DNA of 64,000 bases from Zhengella mangrovi (GTDB taxonomy: Bacteria; Pseudomonadota; Alphaproteobacteria; Rhizobiales; Rhizobiaceae). Positions 11,005-20,412 of this stretch are shown here, in pieces. The stretch is from NCBI RefSeq assembly GCF_002727065.1, contig NZ_PDVP01000002.1:124001-188000 (forward strand). The letters are read 5' to 3'. Below the pieces are notes generated by a model. It did no database searches, was not told the DNA's origin, and saw only the letters and a program-made list of their open reading frames with translations. The stretch's first letter is position 1. Every line of letters starts with the position of its first letter. Position numbers and translations under genes: made by a program.

Positions 11005-12294
11005 TCAGCGCAGGGGCTCCCGGCTGCGGTCCGGCATCAGGACCAGAGCCACCACGGCCAGCGCCGCCGCAGCCACCATGTAGAAGGCCGGCGCCAGCGG
11101 ATTGCCTGTCAAGGCGATCAGGCTGGTGGCGATCATCGGCGTCAGGCCGCCGAAGATGCCGAGCCCGATATTGAAGGCGACCGAATAGCCGGACAGGCGA
11201 TCGGATTCGGGAAAGAGCTCGGCAAACAGCGCCGGGCCCGACCCGAGCGGGACCGCGAGCAGCAGGAAGGTCAGCGCATGGGCGACGATCACCGAGGCAA
11301 GCGAGCCTGACGACGCGAGCATCCAGGCCTGCAGCGGCCAGGCTGCCAGGCCGAGGGCGGCCAGCGCGATCGCGATCCAGGTCCGGCGCGGCAGGACCCG
11401 GTCTCCCACGATGGCGGCCAGCGGCATGGCCGGGATGACGAGAAAGGTCATCAGCGTGTTGATCGTCAACGCGTCGCCACGCGCCATGAGATGCTGCGCC
11501 GAGAGCCATTCCGGCAGATAGACGAACGCGATGTAATAGCTGGTGCCGTAGCTGGCGGCGAAGGCCAGCGCCAACAGCGTCTCGCGCCGGTTGGTCGTGA
11601 AGGCCTGGAGCAGCGGCGAGGTTTCCTCGCGGCACGCGTGATGCTCCCGGAAGCGCTTCGATTCATGAAGGTTTCGCCGCAGCCATATGGCCGTCGTGCC
11701 GAGGATGGCGCCGCCGAGGAACGGCAGCCGCCAGGCCCAGTCATGCAGGTCCGCGGCGCTGAACAGGCTGGTGACGAGCGCCGCCGCGCCGACGCCGAGC
11801 AGCGATCCCGACATCGAGCCGATATTGGCCCAGCTCCCGGTGACGCCGCGCCTTCCCTCGGGCGCGGTTTCGACGAGATAGGTGACCGAGGACGAGAACT
11901 CGCCGCCGACCGACAGACCCTGGACGAGGCGGACGAGGACAAGCAGGACCGGTGCTGCCAGCCCCGCGGTCTGATAGGACGGCAGCAGGCCGAGCAGCAG
12001 CGTCGGCAGGGCCATCATGACGACGGAGATCTGCATGGTGCGCGCCCGGCCGTAGCGGTCGCCGAACCAGCCGAATGCGGCCGCTCCAAGCGGGCGCATG
12101 ATGAAGCCGGCGGCGAAGATGCCATAGGTGGCGATCAGGGCTGCGGTGGGGTTCCCGGCCGGGAAGAATACCGGCGCGATGACGCCGGCCAGGTATCCGT
12201 AGAGCGCGAAATCGTACCATTCCACGACATTGCCGATGAAGCCGGCCATGATCCGGTGCCTGATATCCGGTGGCTTCGGCGCCGCGTCCGTCAT
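11005..12294 (-). CDS. MFS transporter, metabolite:H+ symporter (MHS) family
   Basis: About 429 residues with twelve predicted membrane segments. It shows MHS-family hallmarks: GNVVEWYDFALYGYLA in helix 1, the loop motif GWFGDRYGRAR between helices 2 and 3, and LVRLVQGLSVGGEFSSSVTYLVE in helix 4. MHS members (KgtP, ProP, citrate and shikimate carriers) import organic acids or osmolytes with protons; the substrate cannot be read from the sequence. The start is uncertain: ATGs occur at 12327, 12315 and 12294, and the last has AAGGTGAAGG just upstream and begins at a conserved position. It lies inside a gene order that usually has glpX next to recJ, suggesting an insertion. Confidence 0.88.
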   Translation of the reverse strand: MTDAAPKPPDIRHRIMAGFIGNVVEWYDFALYGYLAGVIAPVFFPAGNPTAALIATYGIFAAGFIMRPLGAAAFGWFGDRYGRARTMQISVVMMALPTLLLGLLPSYQTAGLAAPVLLVLVRLVQGLSVGGEFSSSVTYLVETAPEGRRGVTGSWANIGSMSGSLLGVGAAALVTSLFSAADLHDWAWRLPFLGGAILGTTAIWLRRNLHESKRFREHHACREETSPLLQAFTTNRRETLLALAFAASYGTSYYIAFVYLPEWLSAQHLMARGDALTINTLMTFLVIPAMPLAAIVGDRVLPRRTWIAIALAALGLAAWPLQAWMLASSGSLASVIVAHALTFLLLAVPLGSGPALFAELFPESDRLSGYSVAFNIGLGIFGGLTPMIATSLIALTGNPLAPAFYMVAAAALAVVALVLMPDRSREPLR

Positions 12295-12433
12295 GTCCTT
12301 CACCTTGCCGCCCATTCGCACGTCCATGGCCGCAAGGCTCGACCGGCAATCCGGCAAAGACAAGGCAAAAGAGAACGGCCGCCCCGCAGGCGGAGCAGCC
12401 GGGATCGCCGGATCGATGCGGTGCGTCCGGGGC

Positions 12434-13408
12434 TCAGAACTTGGACTGGTCCTGGTGCTTGGCCTTGATCTCGCGCACGGTCTGCGAGGAGGAACGCATG
12501 ACGATGGTGTGGGTGCCGATGTAGTCGCGGGCGAATTTCACGCCCGAGAGCATATTGCCGTCGGTCACGCCGGTGGCCGCGAAGAGGACATCGCCGCGGG
12601 CCATTTCCTCCATGGTGTAAATCTTGTTCGGATCCTCGATGCCCATGGTCTTGGCGCGGGCGATCTTTTCCTCCGAGTTGAGCTGCAGCCGGCCTTCCAT
12701 CTGGCCGCCGATGCAGCGCAGGGCCGCTGCGGCCAGCACGCCTTCCGGCGCACCGCCGATGCCGAGGTAGATGTCGATACCGGTCTCGTCGGGATCGGTC
12801 GTATGGATGACGCCGGCCACGTCGCCGTCACCGATCAGGCGGATGGAGGCACCAGTCTCGCGCACGTCCTCGATCAGGCGGGCGTGACGCGGGCGGTCGA
12901 GGATGCAGGCGGTGATCTCGTTGACCGGCACGCCCTTGGCCTTGGCCAGCGCGTGGATGTTGTCGCGGGCGCTGGCCTCGAGGCTGACCGTGCCCTTCGG
13001 GTAGCCGGGTCCGATGGCGATCTTGTCCATGTAGACATCAGGCGCATAGAGCAGGCTGCCCTTTTCGGCGATGGCGATGACGGCCAGCGAGTTGGGCAGG
13101 TTCTTGGCGCAGATGGTGGTGCCTTCCAGCGGGTCGAGCGCAATGTCGACCTCGGAGCCGCCCATGCCGACCTCCTCGCCGATGTAGAGCATCGGCGCCT
13201 CGTCGCGCTCGCCCTCGCCGATGACGACCGTGCCGGCGATCGGCAGGCGGTTGAGCTCGTTGCGCATGGCGTCGACGGCGACCTGGTCGGCCGCCTTCTC
13301 GTCGCCGCGACCACGCAGGCGCGCCGCCGCAACGGCCGCCGCCTCGGTGACGCGCACCAGTTCGAGGGTAAGTATACGGTCGAGACCGGAAGACGCGTTC
13401 TTGGCCAT
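12434..13408 (-). CDS. glpX: Class II fructose-1,6-bisphosphatase
   Basis: A 324-residue GlpX-type fructose-1,6-bisphosphatase (possibly also acting on sedoheptulose bisphosphate), a gluconeogenic cytosolic enzyme. The metal/phosphate elements GTVVIGEGERDEAPML and ALDPLEGTT and the substrate loop GIGGAPEGVLAAAAL are conserved. It lies between hom and the transporter gene on the same strand; the hom-glpX gap is 181 bp, so a separate promoter is possible. Full length, no oddities. Confidence 0.97.
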   Translation of the reverse strand: MAKNASSGLDRILTLELVRVTEAAAVAAARLRGRGDEKAADQVAVDAMRNELNRLPIAGTVVIGEGERDEAPMLYIGEEVGMGGSEVDIALDPLEGTTICAKNLPNSLAVIAIAEKGSLLYAPDVYMDKIAIGPGYPKGTVSLEASARDNIHALAKAKGVPVNEITACILDRPRHARLIEDVRETGASIRLIGDGDVAGVIHTTDPDETGIDIYLGIGGAPEGVLAAAALRCIGGQMEGRLQLNSEEKIARAKTMGIEDPNKIYTMEEMARGDVLFAATGVTDGNMLSGVKFARDYIGTHTIVMRSSSQTVREIKAKHQDQSKF

Positions 13409-13589
13409 GGCACATCCTGACTGGAAAGACTGATCGAGACCTCGAACCTGCCTGGCGGCAGGTCCATCCGAGCGATCTTTTGTCAGAGCGGCGGGCGGGC
13501 CGCAAGGGCCGCCGCGGCCTTTCTCACGGTTCGGTAAAATTCAAACCGATTGAAAGTCAACGACTTGCCGAAAGACCCCGCGTGCAGGC

Positions 13590-14909
13590 TCAGTCGGCCC
13601 GTTCGATGCGAATGACCTGCGGACGATCGGTGAGATGACCATCCTCGGTGATTCCCTCCACGGCCTTGCGGACGGCCGCTTCCGTGGTCTCGTGGGTGAC
13701 GAGAATGACCGTCTTGGCCCCGGTTCCGCCGTCTTCCGCCGGGTCGGACCGCTGGACGATCGATTCCAGGGAAATGGCGTTGTCGGCCATGCGGCGGGCG
13801 ATGCCGGCGAAGACGCCGGTGCGGTCGTGTACGGTCAGGCGGATGAAATAGCCGCCCTCGTGGCTGCGCATCCGCGCCCGCTCGTAGGGCTTGAGGTCCT
13901 TCGCCGGCCAGCCGAGTGCCGGGCCGTGCTGGAAACCGGGCTGGCTCTTGGCGATGTCGGCGATGTCGCCGATGACCGCCGAGGCCGTGGCATTGCCACC
14001 GGCGCCGGGACCCGACAGCAGCAGTTCGCCCAGAAGGTCGGTCTCGATGGCCACCGCGTTGGTCACGCCGTGCACCTGGGCGATGACCGAGCTTTTCGGC
14101 ACCATTGTCGGATGAACGCGCTGCTCGATGCCGCTGTCGGTTTTCTGCGCCACGCCGAGGAGCTTGATGCGGTAGCCGAGTTCGCCGGCGGCGTGGATGT
14201 CGGCCAGCGAGATGTTGGAGATGCCTTCCAGGTAGATGTCGTCGGCGGCGATCTGCGTGCCGAAAGCGATCGAGGTCAGGATGGCCAGCTTGTGGGCCGT
14301 GTCGTTGCCCTCGATGTCGAAGGTCGGATCGGCCTCGGCATAGCCCAGGCGCTGCGCATCCGCCAGCACGTCGGCGAAGGGGATTTCCTCTTCCTCCATG
14401 CGCGTCAGGATGTAGTTGCAGGTGCCGTTCATAATGCCGAAGACGCGCTCGATGGTGTTGCCCGCCAGGGCCTCGCGCATGGTCTTGATGACCGGGATGC
14501 CACCGGCGACGGCGGCCTCGAAATTGAGCAGAACGCCCTTCTCCTCGGCGATGGCGGCCAGTTCGACGCCATGCCTGGCCAGAAGCGCCTTGTTGGCGGT
14601 GACGACGTGGCGGCCGGCATTCAGCGCCGCCTTGACGGCCTCGTAGGGCGCGCCGGCATCGCCGCCGATCAGTTCCACGAAGACATCGATGCCGTTGGAA
14701 CGGGCCAGTTCCACCGGGTCGTCGAACCAGGACATTCCGGAGATGTCGATGCCACGGTCCCGGCTGCGGTCGCGCGCGCTGACGGCGGCCACCTCGATGG
14801 TCCGGCCGCACTGCCGGGTGAGCACGGCTGCATGTTCGGCAAGAATGCGCACGACCGACGCTCCCACCGTTCCCAAACCGGCAATTCCTACGCGCAGCGC
14901 CTCAGTCAT
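13590..14909 (-). CDS. hom: Homoserine dehydrogenase with C-terminal ACT domain
   Basis: A 439-residue homoserine dehydrogenase reducing aspartate semialdehyde to homoserine, the branch point to threonine and methionine. The NAD(P)-binding motif is GIAGLGTVGASVV; the catalytic domain carries VTANKALLA, FEAAVAGGIPVI, the GIMNGTCNYIL signature and YAEADPTFDIEG. The C-terminal ACT domain (from about residue 355, YFIRLTVHDRTGVFAGIARRMA) is the usual site of feedback inhibition by threonine. It follows the aminotransferase gene by 75 bp, with a GC-rich hairpin between them, and is probably in one operon with it. Confidence 0.98.
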   Translation of the reverse strand: MTEALRVGIAGLGTVGASVVRILAEHAAVLTRQCGRTIEVAAVSARDRSRDRGIDISGMSWFDDPVELARSNGIDVFVELIGGDAGAPYEAVKAALNAGRHVVTANKALLARHGVELAAIAEEKGVLLNFEAAVAGGIPVIKTMREALAGNTIERVFGIMNGTCNYILTRMEEEEIPFADVLADAQRLGYAEADPTFDIEGNDTAHKLAILTSIAFGTQIAADDIYLEGISNISLADIHAAGELGYRIKLLGVAQKTDSGIEQRVHPTMVPKSSVIAQVHGVTNAVAIETDLLGELLLSGPGAGGNATASAVIGDIADIAKSQPGFQHGPALGWPAKDLKPYERARMRSHEGGYFIRLTVHDRTGVFAGIARRMADNAISLESIVQRSDPAEDGGTGAKTVILVTHETTEAAVRKAVEGITEDGHLTDRPQVIRIERAD

Positions 14910-14950
14910 GGTGGCGACGTCCCCCGTCCCTCTTCGATTGCTGTTCCGCA

Positions 14951-14971
14951 GGGCCGGCAGGACGCCGGCCC
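14951..14971 (-). other. Intercistronic hairpin between aminotransferase and hom
   Basis: A perfect 8-bp inverted repeat (GGGCCGGC and GCCGGCCC) around a 5-nt loop lies between the two genes. No T-run follows on the minus strand, so it is more likely an mRNA processing or stabilising structure than a terminator. Confidence 0.5.
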
Positions 14972-14984
14972 GGATGCCGTGCCG

Positions 14985-16217
14985 TCAGCGGCGTGCCGAC
15001 AGGGACACGACGTTGTCCTTGTCCGTCGGCGCGGCCGTGGACAGGAACTTCTTGATGTTGCGCGCGGCCTGGCGGATCCGGTGCTCGTTTTCCACCAGGG
15101 CAAGGCGCACGTGATCGTCGCCATGTTCGCCGAAACCGATGCCCGGCGCCACCGCGACATGGGCCTTTTCCACCAGCAGCTTGGAGAATTCCAGCGATCC
15201 CATGGCCTTGAACGGCTCGGGAATCGGCGCCCAGGCGAACATGGTGGCCGGCGGCGGCGGCACGTCCCAGCCGGCGCGGGCAAAGGAATCGACCATCACG
15301 TCGCGGCGCGCCTTGTAGATCTGGCGCACTTCCTCGATCTCGGAACCGTCGCCGTTGAGCGCGGCGGTGGCCGCGACCTGGATCGGCGTGAAGGCGCCGT
15401 AGTCGAGGTAGGACTTCACGCGGGCAAGCGCCGCGATCAGGCGTTCGTTTCCGACGGCGAAGCCCATGCGCCAGCCGGGCATGGAGAAGGTCTTCGACAT
15501 GGAGGTGAACTCGACGGCGATGTCCATGGCGCCCGGCACTTCCAGCAGCGAGGGTGGCGGGTTGTCGTCGAAGTAGATTTCCGAATAGGCCAGGTCCGAC
15601 AGCAGGATGATGTCGTTCTTGCGGGCGTAATCGACGACCTCGCGATAGAAATCGAGCGAGGCGACGTGGGCCGTCGGGTTGGACGGATAGTTGAGAATGA
15701 GCGCCAGCGGCTTGGGGATCGAGTGGCGGACGCCGCGATCGAGCGCCGCCATGAAGGCGTCGTTCGGCTCGACGGGCAGAGCGCGGATGACGCCGCCGGA
15801 CATGATGAAGCCGAAGGCGTGGATCGGATAGGTCGGGTTGGGGCACAGGATGACGTCGCCGGGCGCCGTGATGGCCTGGGCCATGTTGGCAAAGCCCTCC
15901 TTGGATCCGAGCGTGGCGACGACCTGGGTGTCGGGATTGAGCTTCACACCGAAGCGGCGGGCATAGTAGTTCGCCTGTGCCTTGCGCAGGCCGGGAATGC
16001 CGCGCGAGGAGGAATAGCGATGGGTGCGCGGATCGCGCACGACATCGACCAGCTTGTCGACGATGGACTTCGGCGTGGGAAGGTCCGGGTTGCCCATGCC
16101 AAGGTCGATGATATCGGCCCCGGCGGCCCGGGCACTGGCCTTCAGCCGGTTGACCTGCTCGAACACATAGGGTGGAAGCCTGCGGACCTTGTGAAATTCT
16201 TCCATCGTCGTGACCAT
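14985..16217 (-). CDS. PLP-dependent aminotransferase, AlaC/LL-diaminopimelate-aminotransferase-like
   Basis: A 410-residue fold-type I aminotransferase. The N-terminal GMGNPDLPTP, LNYPSNPTAHVA and the PLP-lysine loop SMSKTFSMPGWRMGFAVGN identify the AlaC/DapL-like branch of class I/II enzymes. Family members transaminate alanine, diaminopimelate or glutamate pairs; linkage to hom suggests an amino-acid role near the aspartate pathway, but the substrate cannot be assigned. The start is either the ATG at 16217 or that at 16205, whose MEEFHKVRRLPPYVFEQ is the conserved N terminus. The gene lies between the small lipoprotein gene and hom. Confidence 0.92.
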   Translation of the reverse strand: MVTTMEEFHKVRRLPPYVFEQVNRLKASARAAGADIIDLGMGNPDLPTPKSIVDKLVDVVRDPRTHRYSSSRGIPGLRKAQANYYARRFGVKLNPDTQVVATLGSKEGFANMAQAITAPGDVILCPNPTYPIHAFGFIMSGGVIRALPVEPNDAFMAALDRGVRHSIPKPLALILNYPSNPTAHVASLDFYREVVDYARKNDIILLSDLAYSEIYFDDNPPPSLLEVPGAMDIAVEFTSMSKTFSMPGWRMGFAVGNERLIAALARVKSYLDYGAFTPIQVAATAALNGDGSEIEEVRQIYKARRDVMVDSFARAGWDVPPPPATMFAWAPIPEPFKAMGSLEFSKLLVEKAHVAVAPGIGFGEHGDDHVRLALVENEHRIRQAARNIKKFLSTAAPTDKDNVVSLSARR

Positions 16218-16294
16218 CACTTGCTCGAAGCCGTCATTTGCCGGCTCTCTCCAGCGGCACGCTATACACCCTCGCCCCCGCCGGGTCGATAGCG

Positions 16295-16768
16295 TCACTC
16301 GTTTTCAATCTGCTTCAATGTCTCTTGCGCATGCGTCTTGCCGAGGCGGCGCAATTCCTCGTCGGACAGGACCTCGGTCTTGGACCTGTTCCAGTCCTGC
16401 ACCTTGCGTGCCTGCCGCAATTCCCAGACCGTTGCCGCCCGTTCGCGTGCCGAAATCTGCGACGTCTGGCCCTCCGGGACGACGTTGATGTTGGGAAACT
16501 GGCCGGTGTTGCGGGCATCGGTCATGGCGGGCGGCACCGGCGGCGGGCGCTCGCCCTGCACGGCGGCGGCCTGCGTATCCGCCTGGGCACCGGCCGGCCG
16601 CGACACGGGCGCCGGCGCGCCTGCCACGGACGGCGCGGGCATCAGCGACCGCGGTGCAGCATCCTCGAGGCTGGCGGTGGTGCAGCCGGCGGCCAGCATT
16701 CCCGCCGTGACCAGCGCGGCATGTCCCAGCGTCATCTTCCTGACACCTTGCGGCAAGAAAAGCCTCAT
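16295..16768 (-). CDS. Small lipoprotein of unknown function
   Basis: A 157-residue predicted lipoprotein: basic N terminus, hydrophobic stretch and lipobox LAAGC with the lipidated cysteine at residue 29. A Pro/Ala-rich linker (about 45-95) leads to a charged C-terminal helical region (SARERAATVWELRQARKVQD to LRRLGKTHAQETLKQIE). The ATG at 16768 is supported by GGGGTGA five bases upstream; an earlier ATG would bury the signal peptide. No family was recognised. It precedes the aminotransferase-hom genes on the same strand and faces phaC across a 149-bp divergent region. Confidence 0.8.
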   Translation of the reverse strand: MRLFLPQGVRKMTLGHAALVTAGMLAAGCTTASLEDAAPRSLMPAPSVAGAPAPVSRPAGAQADTQAAAVQGERPPPVPPAMTDARNTGQFPNINVVPEGQTSQISARERAATVWELRQARKVQDWNRSKTEVLSDEELRRLGKTHAQETLKQIENE

Positions 16769-16842
16769 CGATTCACCCCGTTCATCGCGGGCCGACAGGG
16801 AACTCGCCAAGCATCCGCATCATCGACCGACCATTGTCGATC

Positions 16843-16882
16843 TTGAATGACGTTTTGTTTACAGCCTATTGTGTCAACAAAA
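16843..16882 (+). promoter_or_regulatory. phaC promoter with overlapping inverted repeat
   Basis: TTGAAT (16843-16848) and TATTGT (16867-16872) are 18 bp apart, a plausible sigma-70 promoter about 45 bp upstream of phaC. Overlapping it is an 11-bp inverted repeat with one mismatch, TTTTGTTTACA (16853-16863) and TGTCAACAAAA (16872-16882), separated by 8 bp. A repressor bound there would cover the -10 box. The divergent lipoprotein gene could share the site. Confidence 0.6.
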
Positions 16883-16917
16883 AGCCGCCATCGCGCACTC
16901 CGGGAGGAATAAAGACA

Positions 16918-18750
16918 ATGTCGAAGGACGACAAGGACAACAAAGGGTCTGGCCCGTCCGCCGATCAGCTCGGGTCCTACATCGTCAAGGATCCGGAGGC
17001 CTTTGCCCGCAACATGGCCCGCGCCATCGAGGCGGCCGGCAAGGCCGCGTCGAACTGGATCGCGCCGCGCGAGGAAGGCAAGGTCGACCCGGTCGCCGAG
17101 CCGATGGCCGACATGGTGAAGACCTTTTCCAAGGTCGGCGAATACTGGCTGGCAGACCCGGCACGGGCGCTCGACGCCCAAACCCGCCTGTTTTCCAACT
17201 ACATGACGGTGTGGACCAACTCGGTTCGCCGCGCGACCGGGGACACCGAGGAAAACGTCGTCAAGCCGGACCGGGGCGACAAGCGGTTCTCCGATCCCGA
17301 GTGGGACAATAACGCCTTTTTCGACTTCCTGAAGCAGACCTACCTTGTGACCAGCCGCTGGGCGCATGATCTCGTGACCGAGGCGGACGGGCTGGACCCG
17401 AAGACGCGCCACAAGGCGGAATTCTACGTCGACCAGATTTCCAACGCGATCTCGCCGTCGAATTTCCTGCTGACCAACCCGGAACTCTACCGCGAGATGA
17501 TCGCCTCCAACGGCGAAAACATCGTGCGCGGCATGGAGATGCTGGCCGAGGACATCGAGGCGGGAAAAGGCGACCTGAAGATCCGCCAGGTGGACGCCAG
17601 CCCGTTCAAGGTCGGCGAGAACATGGCGAACACGCCCGGCCAGGTGGTCGCGCGGTCGGAGACGGCGGAGATCATCCAGTACGAACCGGCGACGGAGACG
17701 GTGCTCAAGCGCCCGCTGCTGATCGTGCCGCCGTGGATCAACAAGTTCTACATCCTCGACCTGAACAAGGAAAAATCCTTCATCCGCTGGCTGACGGAAC
17801 AGGGCCACACGGTCTTCGTCGTCTCCTGGGTCAACCCGGACGAGCGGCACCGCAAGAAGACGTGGGAAGCCTACATCCAGGAAGGCATCGTGCTCGGCCT
17901 CGACACCATCGAGCAGGCGACCGGCGAACGCGAAGTCAACGCGATCGGCTACTGCGTCGGCGGCACGCTGCTGGCCGCAGCGCTCGCCATGTTCGCGCGG
18001 GACGGCGAAACGCGCATCCGCTCGGCGACCTTCTTCACCACGCAGGTCGACTTCACCTATGCGGGCGACCTCGCCGTGTTCGTCGACGAGGACCAGGTGA
18101 AGGGCGTGGAGCGCCAGATGGAGGCCAAGGGCTATCTCGACGGCGGCAAGATGGCCACGGCCTTCAACATGCTCAGGTCGCGCGAGCTGATCTGGAACTA
18201 CGCCGTCAACAACTACATGCGCGGCAAGACGCCGATGGCCTTCGACCTGCTCTACTGGAATTCCGATTCCACGCGCATGACGGCGGCAAACCACTCCTAC
18301 TACCTGCGCAACTGCTACCTGGAGAACAATTTCTCCAAGGGCAAGCTGATGCTGGGCGGCGCCCCGGTCCATCTCGAGGACGTCAAGATTCCCGTCTACA
18401 ACCTGGCCGCCAAGGAAGACCACATCGCGCCGGCCAAGTCGGTGTTCCACGGATGCCGCTATTTCGGCGGCGACGTGCAATACGTGATGGCCGGGTCCGG
18501 CCACATCGCCGGCGTCATCAACCCGCCGGACAAGGTGAAGTACCAGTTCTGGAGCGGCGGCAAGCCGGAAGGAAACTTCGAGGACTGGGTGGCGGCCGCG
18601 AAGGAAACGCCCGGATCGTGGTGGGTTCACTGGCAGGCATGGATCGAGGGGCTCGACACGCGCAAGCGCGTGAAGGCCCGCAAGGTGGGCGGCAAGAAGC
18701 TCAAGCCGATCTGCCCTGCGCCCGGCGAATACGTGCTTGCACGGGTGTGA
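16918..18750 (+). CDS. phaC: Class I poly(3-hydroxyalkanoate) polymerase
   Basis: A 610-residue PHA synthase that polymerises (R)-3-hydroxyacyl-CoA on storage granules. The lipase-like box GYCVGG carries Cys346; Asp501 (KEDHIAP) and His529 (GSGHIAGVINPP) complete the catalytic triad. Length and the N-terminal PhaC domain fit class I (short-chain monomers). The first 20 residues are hydrophilic and Asp/Lys-rich. The ATG at 16918 is preceded by GGGAGGAAT. No phaA, phaB, phaZ or phasin gene is in the window. The regulatory dyad upstream is described separately. Confidence 0.97.
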   Translation: MSKDDKDNKGSGPSADQLGSYIVKDPEAFARNMARAIEAAGKAASNWIAPREEGKVDPVAEPMADMVKTFSKVGEYWLADPARALDAQTRLFSNYMTVWTNSVRRATGDTEENVVKPDRGDKRFSDPEWDNNAFFDFLKQTYLVTSRWAHDLVTEADGLDPKTRHKAEFYVDQISNAISPSNFLLTNPELYREMIASNGENIVRGMEMLAEDIEAGKGDLKIRQVDASPFKVGENMANTPGQVVARSETAEIIQYEPATETVLKRPLLIVPPWINKFYILDLNKEKSFIRWLTEQGHTVFVVSWVNPDERHRKKTWEAYIQEGIVLGLDTIEQATGEREVNAIGYCVGGTLLAAALAMFARDGETRIRSATFFTTQVDFTYAGDLAVFVDEDQVKGVERQMEAKGYLDGGKMATAFNMLRSRELIWNYAVNNYMRGKTPMAFDLLYWNSDSTRMTAANHSYYLRNCYLENNFSKGKLMLGGAPVHLEDVKIPVYNLAAKEDHIAPAKSVFHGCRYFGGDVQYVMAGSGHIAGVINPPDKVKYQFWSGGKPEGNFEDWVAAAKETPGSWWVHWQAWIEGLDTRKRVKARKVGGKKLKPICPAPGEYVLARV

Positions 18751-18940
18751 CAACATGCGTCGCCATGCCGCAAAGCCCCTGCCACCGATTGTCCATTTTG
18801 TTGCCTCAATTGACGATTAACCGCCGTGCTATAGTCACAGTTCGGCGCCAGGGGATGCGATTCGGCTGGCGCTGTGATTTTCTTTTTCCGGAGCGGCATT
18901 CTGCCGGCCGGACCTGGACGGCCGCCAAGGGGGATACTTG

Positions 18941-20149
18941 TTGAAACAGGCGCGATTGCCCCGATGGAGCGCGTTGGCAGCCTATGCAGCCGTCGCGGCT
19001 CTCTCTGTCGGCCTCGCGGGCTGTACCTCGACCCCCGTCCCTCCCATGGAACTGGCCCTGGCCGACGTGGCCTCGCAGGGCGTCACGACAGGCGATGGCG
19101 TCAGCCAGGGTGATGCAGCGGCCTACGAGCCGGTAAACGACGCCTCCGGCAGCAACGCCTTCGCCCCCCAGACAGCGGACAATGCCGCGGCAGCGGCCGA
19201 TGGCAACAACGGGCAGGCCGGCGTGCCGGCTCAAGCGCAGCCAGAGGCCGCGGCGCTGGCTGCGGCGACGCCGGAAAACAGCGGCGACGTCCAGTCGGCA
19301 GAGAGCGCCATTGCCTCCGCGCGTGTCGCTCAGGCCGCGGGTCCGGTTCCGAGTCCCGCTCCGCGCCTGCCGGCCGACAGCACCGCCGAGGCGACCGGCA
19401 GCGGCGACACGCAGGCAGAAGCGGCCCCGGTGCAGATGGCTTCTGCCGCGCCGCAGATCGAAAAGCGCGGGTTCCTCTCCTCGTTGTTTTCCACCCAGCC
19501 GCCGCGTCCGACGGCAAACCTGCCGCGCGGGAACCAGATCCGGACCCCGGCGGCGGCACCGCAGGTGCGCGCCACCGCGCGCAAGACCATCCGTACCGCT
19601 TCTCTGGAAAGCAACCTGCCGCCGGGCGCCACCGGCAGCCTGACCGCCCTGCCCGGCGTGCGCGCGGAATCGCTGTTCGAGATCAAGCGCAAGTCGGGCG
19701 GCTACGACGACAGCGACGTCGACCTGAACGAGGCGGACGATGCGCCCGTTCGCGTCGCCTCGGTAACCGGGCTGGCGCGGCTGGCGCCCAACGGGCTCAA
19801 GCTGCAGACGGAGAACGTCGACGTGGCCTGCCTCAAGCCGCAGCTGGTCCGCGTCCTCAAGACCATCGAAAGCCATTACGGCGAAAAGCTGATCGTGACG
19901 TCCGGCTACCGCAGCGCGAAGCGCAACCGGCGCGCGCGCGGCGCCAAGAACTCGCTGCACATGTATTGCGCGGCTGCGGACATCCAGGTGCCCGGCATTT
20001 CGAAATGGGTGCTGGCCAAATACCTGCGCTCGATGCCCGGACGGGGTGGCGTGGGCACCTATTGCCATACCAATTCCGTGCATATCGACATCGGCCCCGA
20101 GCGCGACTGGAACTGGCGCTGCCGCCGGTCCTCGCGCCGTCGCAAGTAG
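18941..20149 (+). CDS. Lipoprotein with C-terminal M15 (YcbK/VanY-like) peptidase domain, TTG start
   Basis: A 402-residue predicted lipoprotein: N-terminal hydrophobic segment ending in lipobox GLAGC (Cys28), then roughly 250 residues of Ala/Pro-rich low-complexity linker, then a peptidase M15A domain (about 290-400). Zinc-site residues are present: His340 and Asp347 in SLHMYCAAADI and His381 in SVHIDIG, after the TSGYRS motif. Such enzymes cleave D-amino-acid-containing peptidoglycan peptides. No ATG is available; TTG at 18941 lies six bases after AAGGGGGA and is the preferred start over the adjacent TTG at 18938. It follows phaC by 190 bp. Confidence 0.87.
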   Translation: MKQARLPRWSALAAYAAVAALSVGLAGCTSTPVPPMELALADVASQGVTTGDGVSQGDAAAYEPVNDASGSNAFAPQTADNAAAAADGNNGQAGVPAQAQPEAAALAAATPENSGDVQSAESAIASARVAQAAGPVPSPAPRLPADSTAEATGSGDTQAEAAPVQMASAAPQIEKRGFLSSLFSTQPPRPTANLPRGNQIRTPAAAPQVRATARKTIRTASLESNLPPGATGSLTALPGVRAESLFEIKRKSGGYDDSDVDLNEADDAPVRVASVTGLARLAPNGLKLQTENVDVACLKPQLVRVLKTIESHYGEKLIVTSGYRSAKRNRRARGAKNSLHMYCAAADIQVPGISKWVLAKYLRSMPGRGGVGTYCHTNSVHIDIGPERDWNWRCRRSSRRRK

Positions 20150-20367
20150 CCGTCCGGCCGGCCGGCGGGCGATCCGCGTCTACCGATGCGCCGGCCTTCT
20201 CCGGGCTTCGTCCTTGTTCACACACCGGTTGAACAAACGGCACAAAGCGGCTGAAAAAACGCTTTCAAACCGTCGTTTCGGCACTGATCGCCGAGGCCCG
20301 TCTGCGGCCCGCGACCGCGATGGCGGCGTCCCTGCCAATTTTTTTTCACAAAGCGAGCCGGCAGGGG

Positions 20368-20396
20368 TTGCCCGACAGCGGGAATCTATCTATACG
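20368..20396 (+). promoter_or_regulatory. Probable promoter of tRNA-Glu
   Basis: TTGCCC (20368-20373) and TATACG (20391-20396) are 17 bp apart, which would start transcription about 10 bp before the tRNA at 20413. Confidence 0.6.
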
Positions 20397-20412
20397 CCGT
20401 CTCGTCTTGAAC

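Noticed and set aside
12368-12420. Terminator after glpX
   Set aside because: A GC-rich imperfect hairpin with an interrupted T stretch (TTCTCTTTT) is present, but the stem is poorly paired, so it was not listed.
13635-16292. 885-codon plus-strand frame across hom and the aminotransferase
   Set aside because: Spans two well-defined minus-strand genes and the gap between them; shadow frame.
18811-18840. TTGACG and TATAGT as a promoter before the M15 lipoprotein gene
   Set aside because: The two boxes are only 14 bp apart, too short for a standard sigma-70 promoter; left unannotated.
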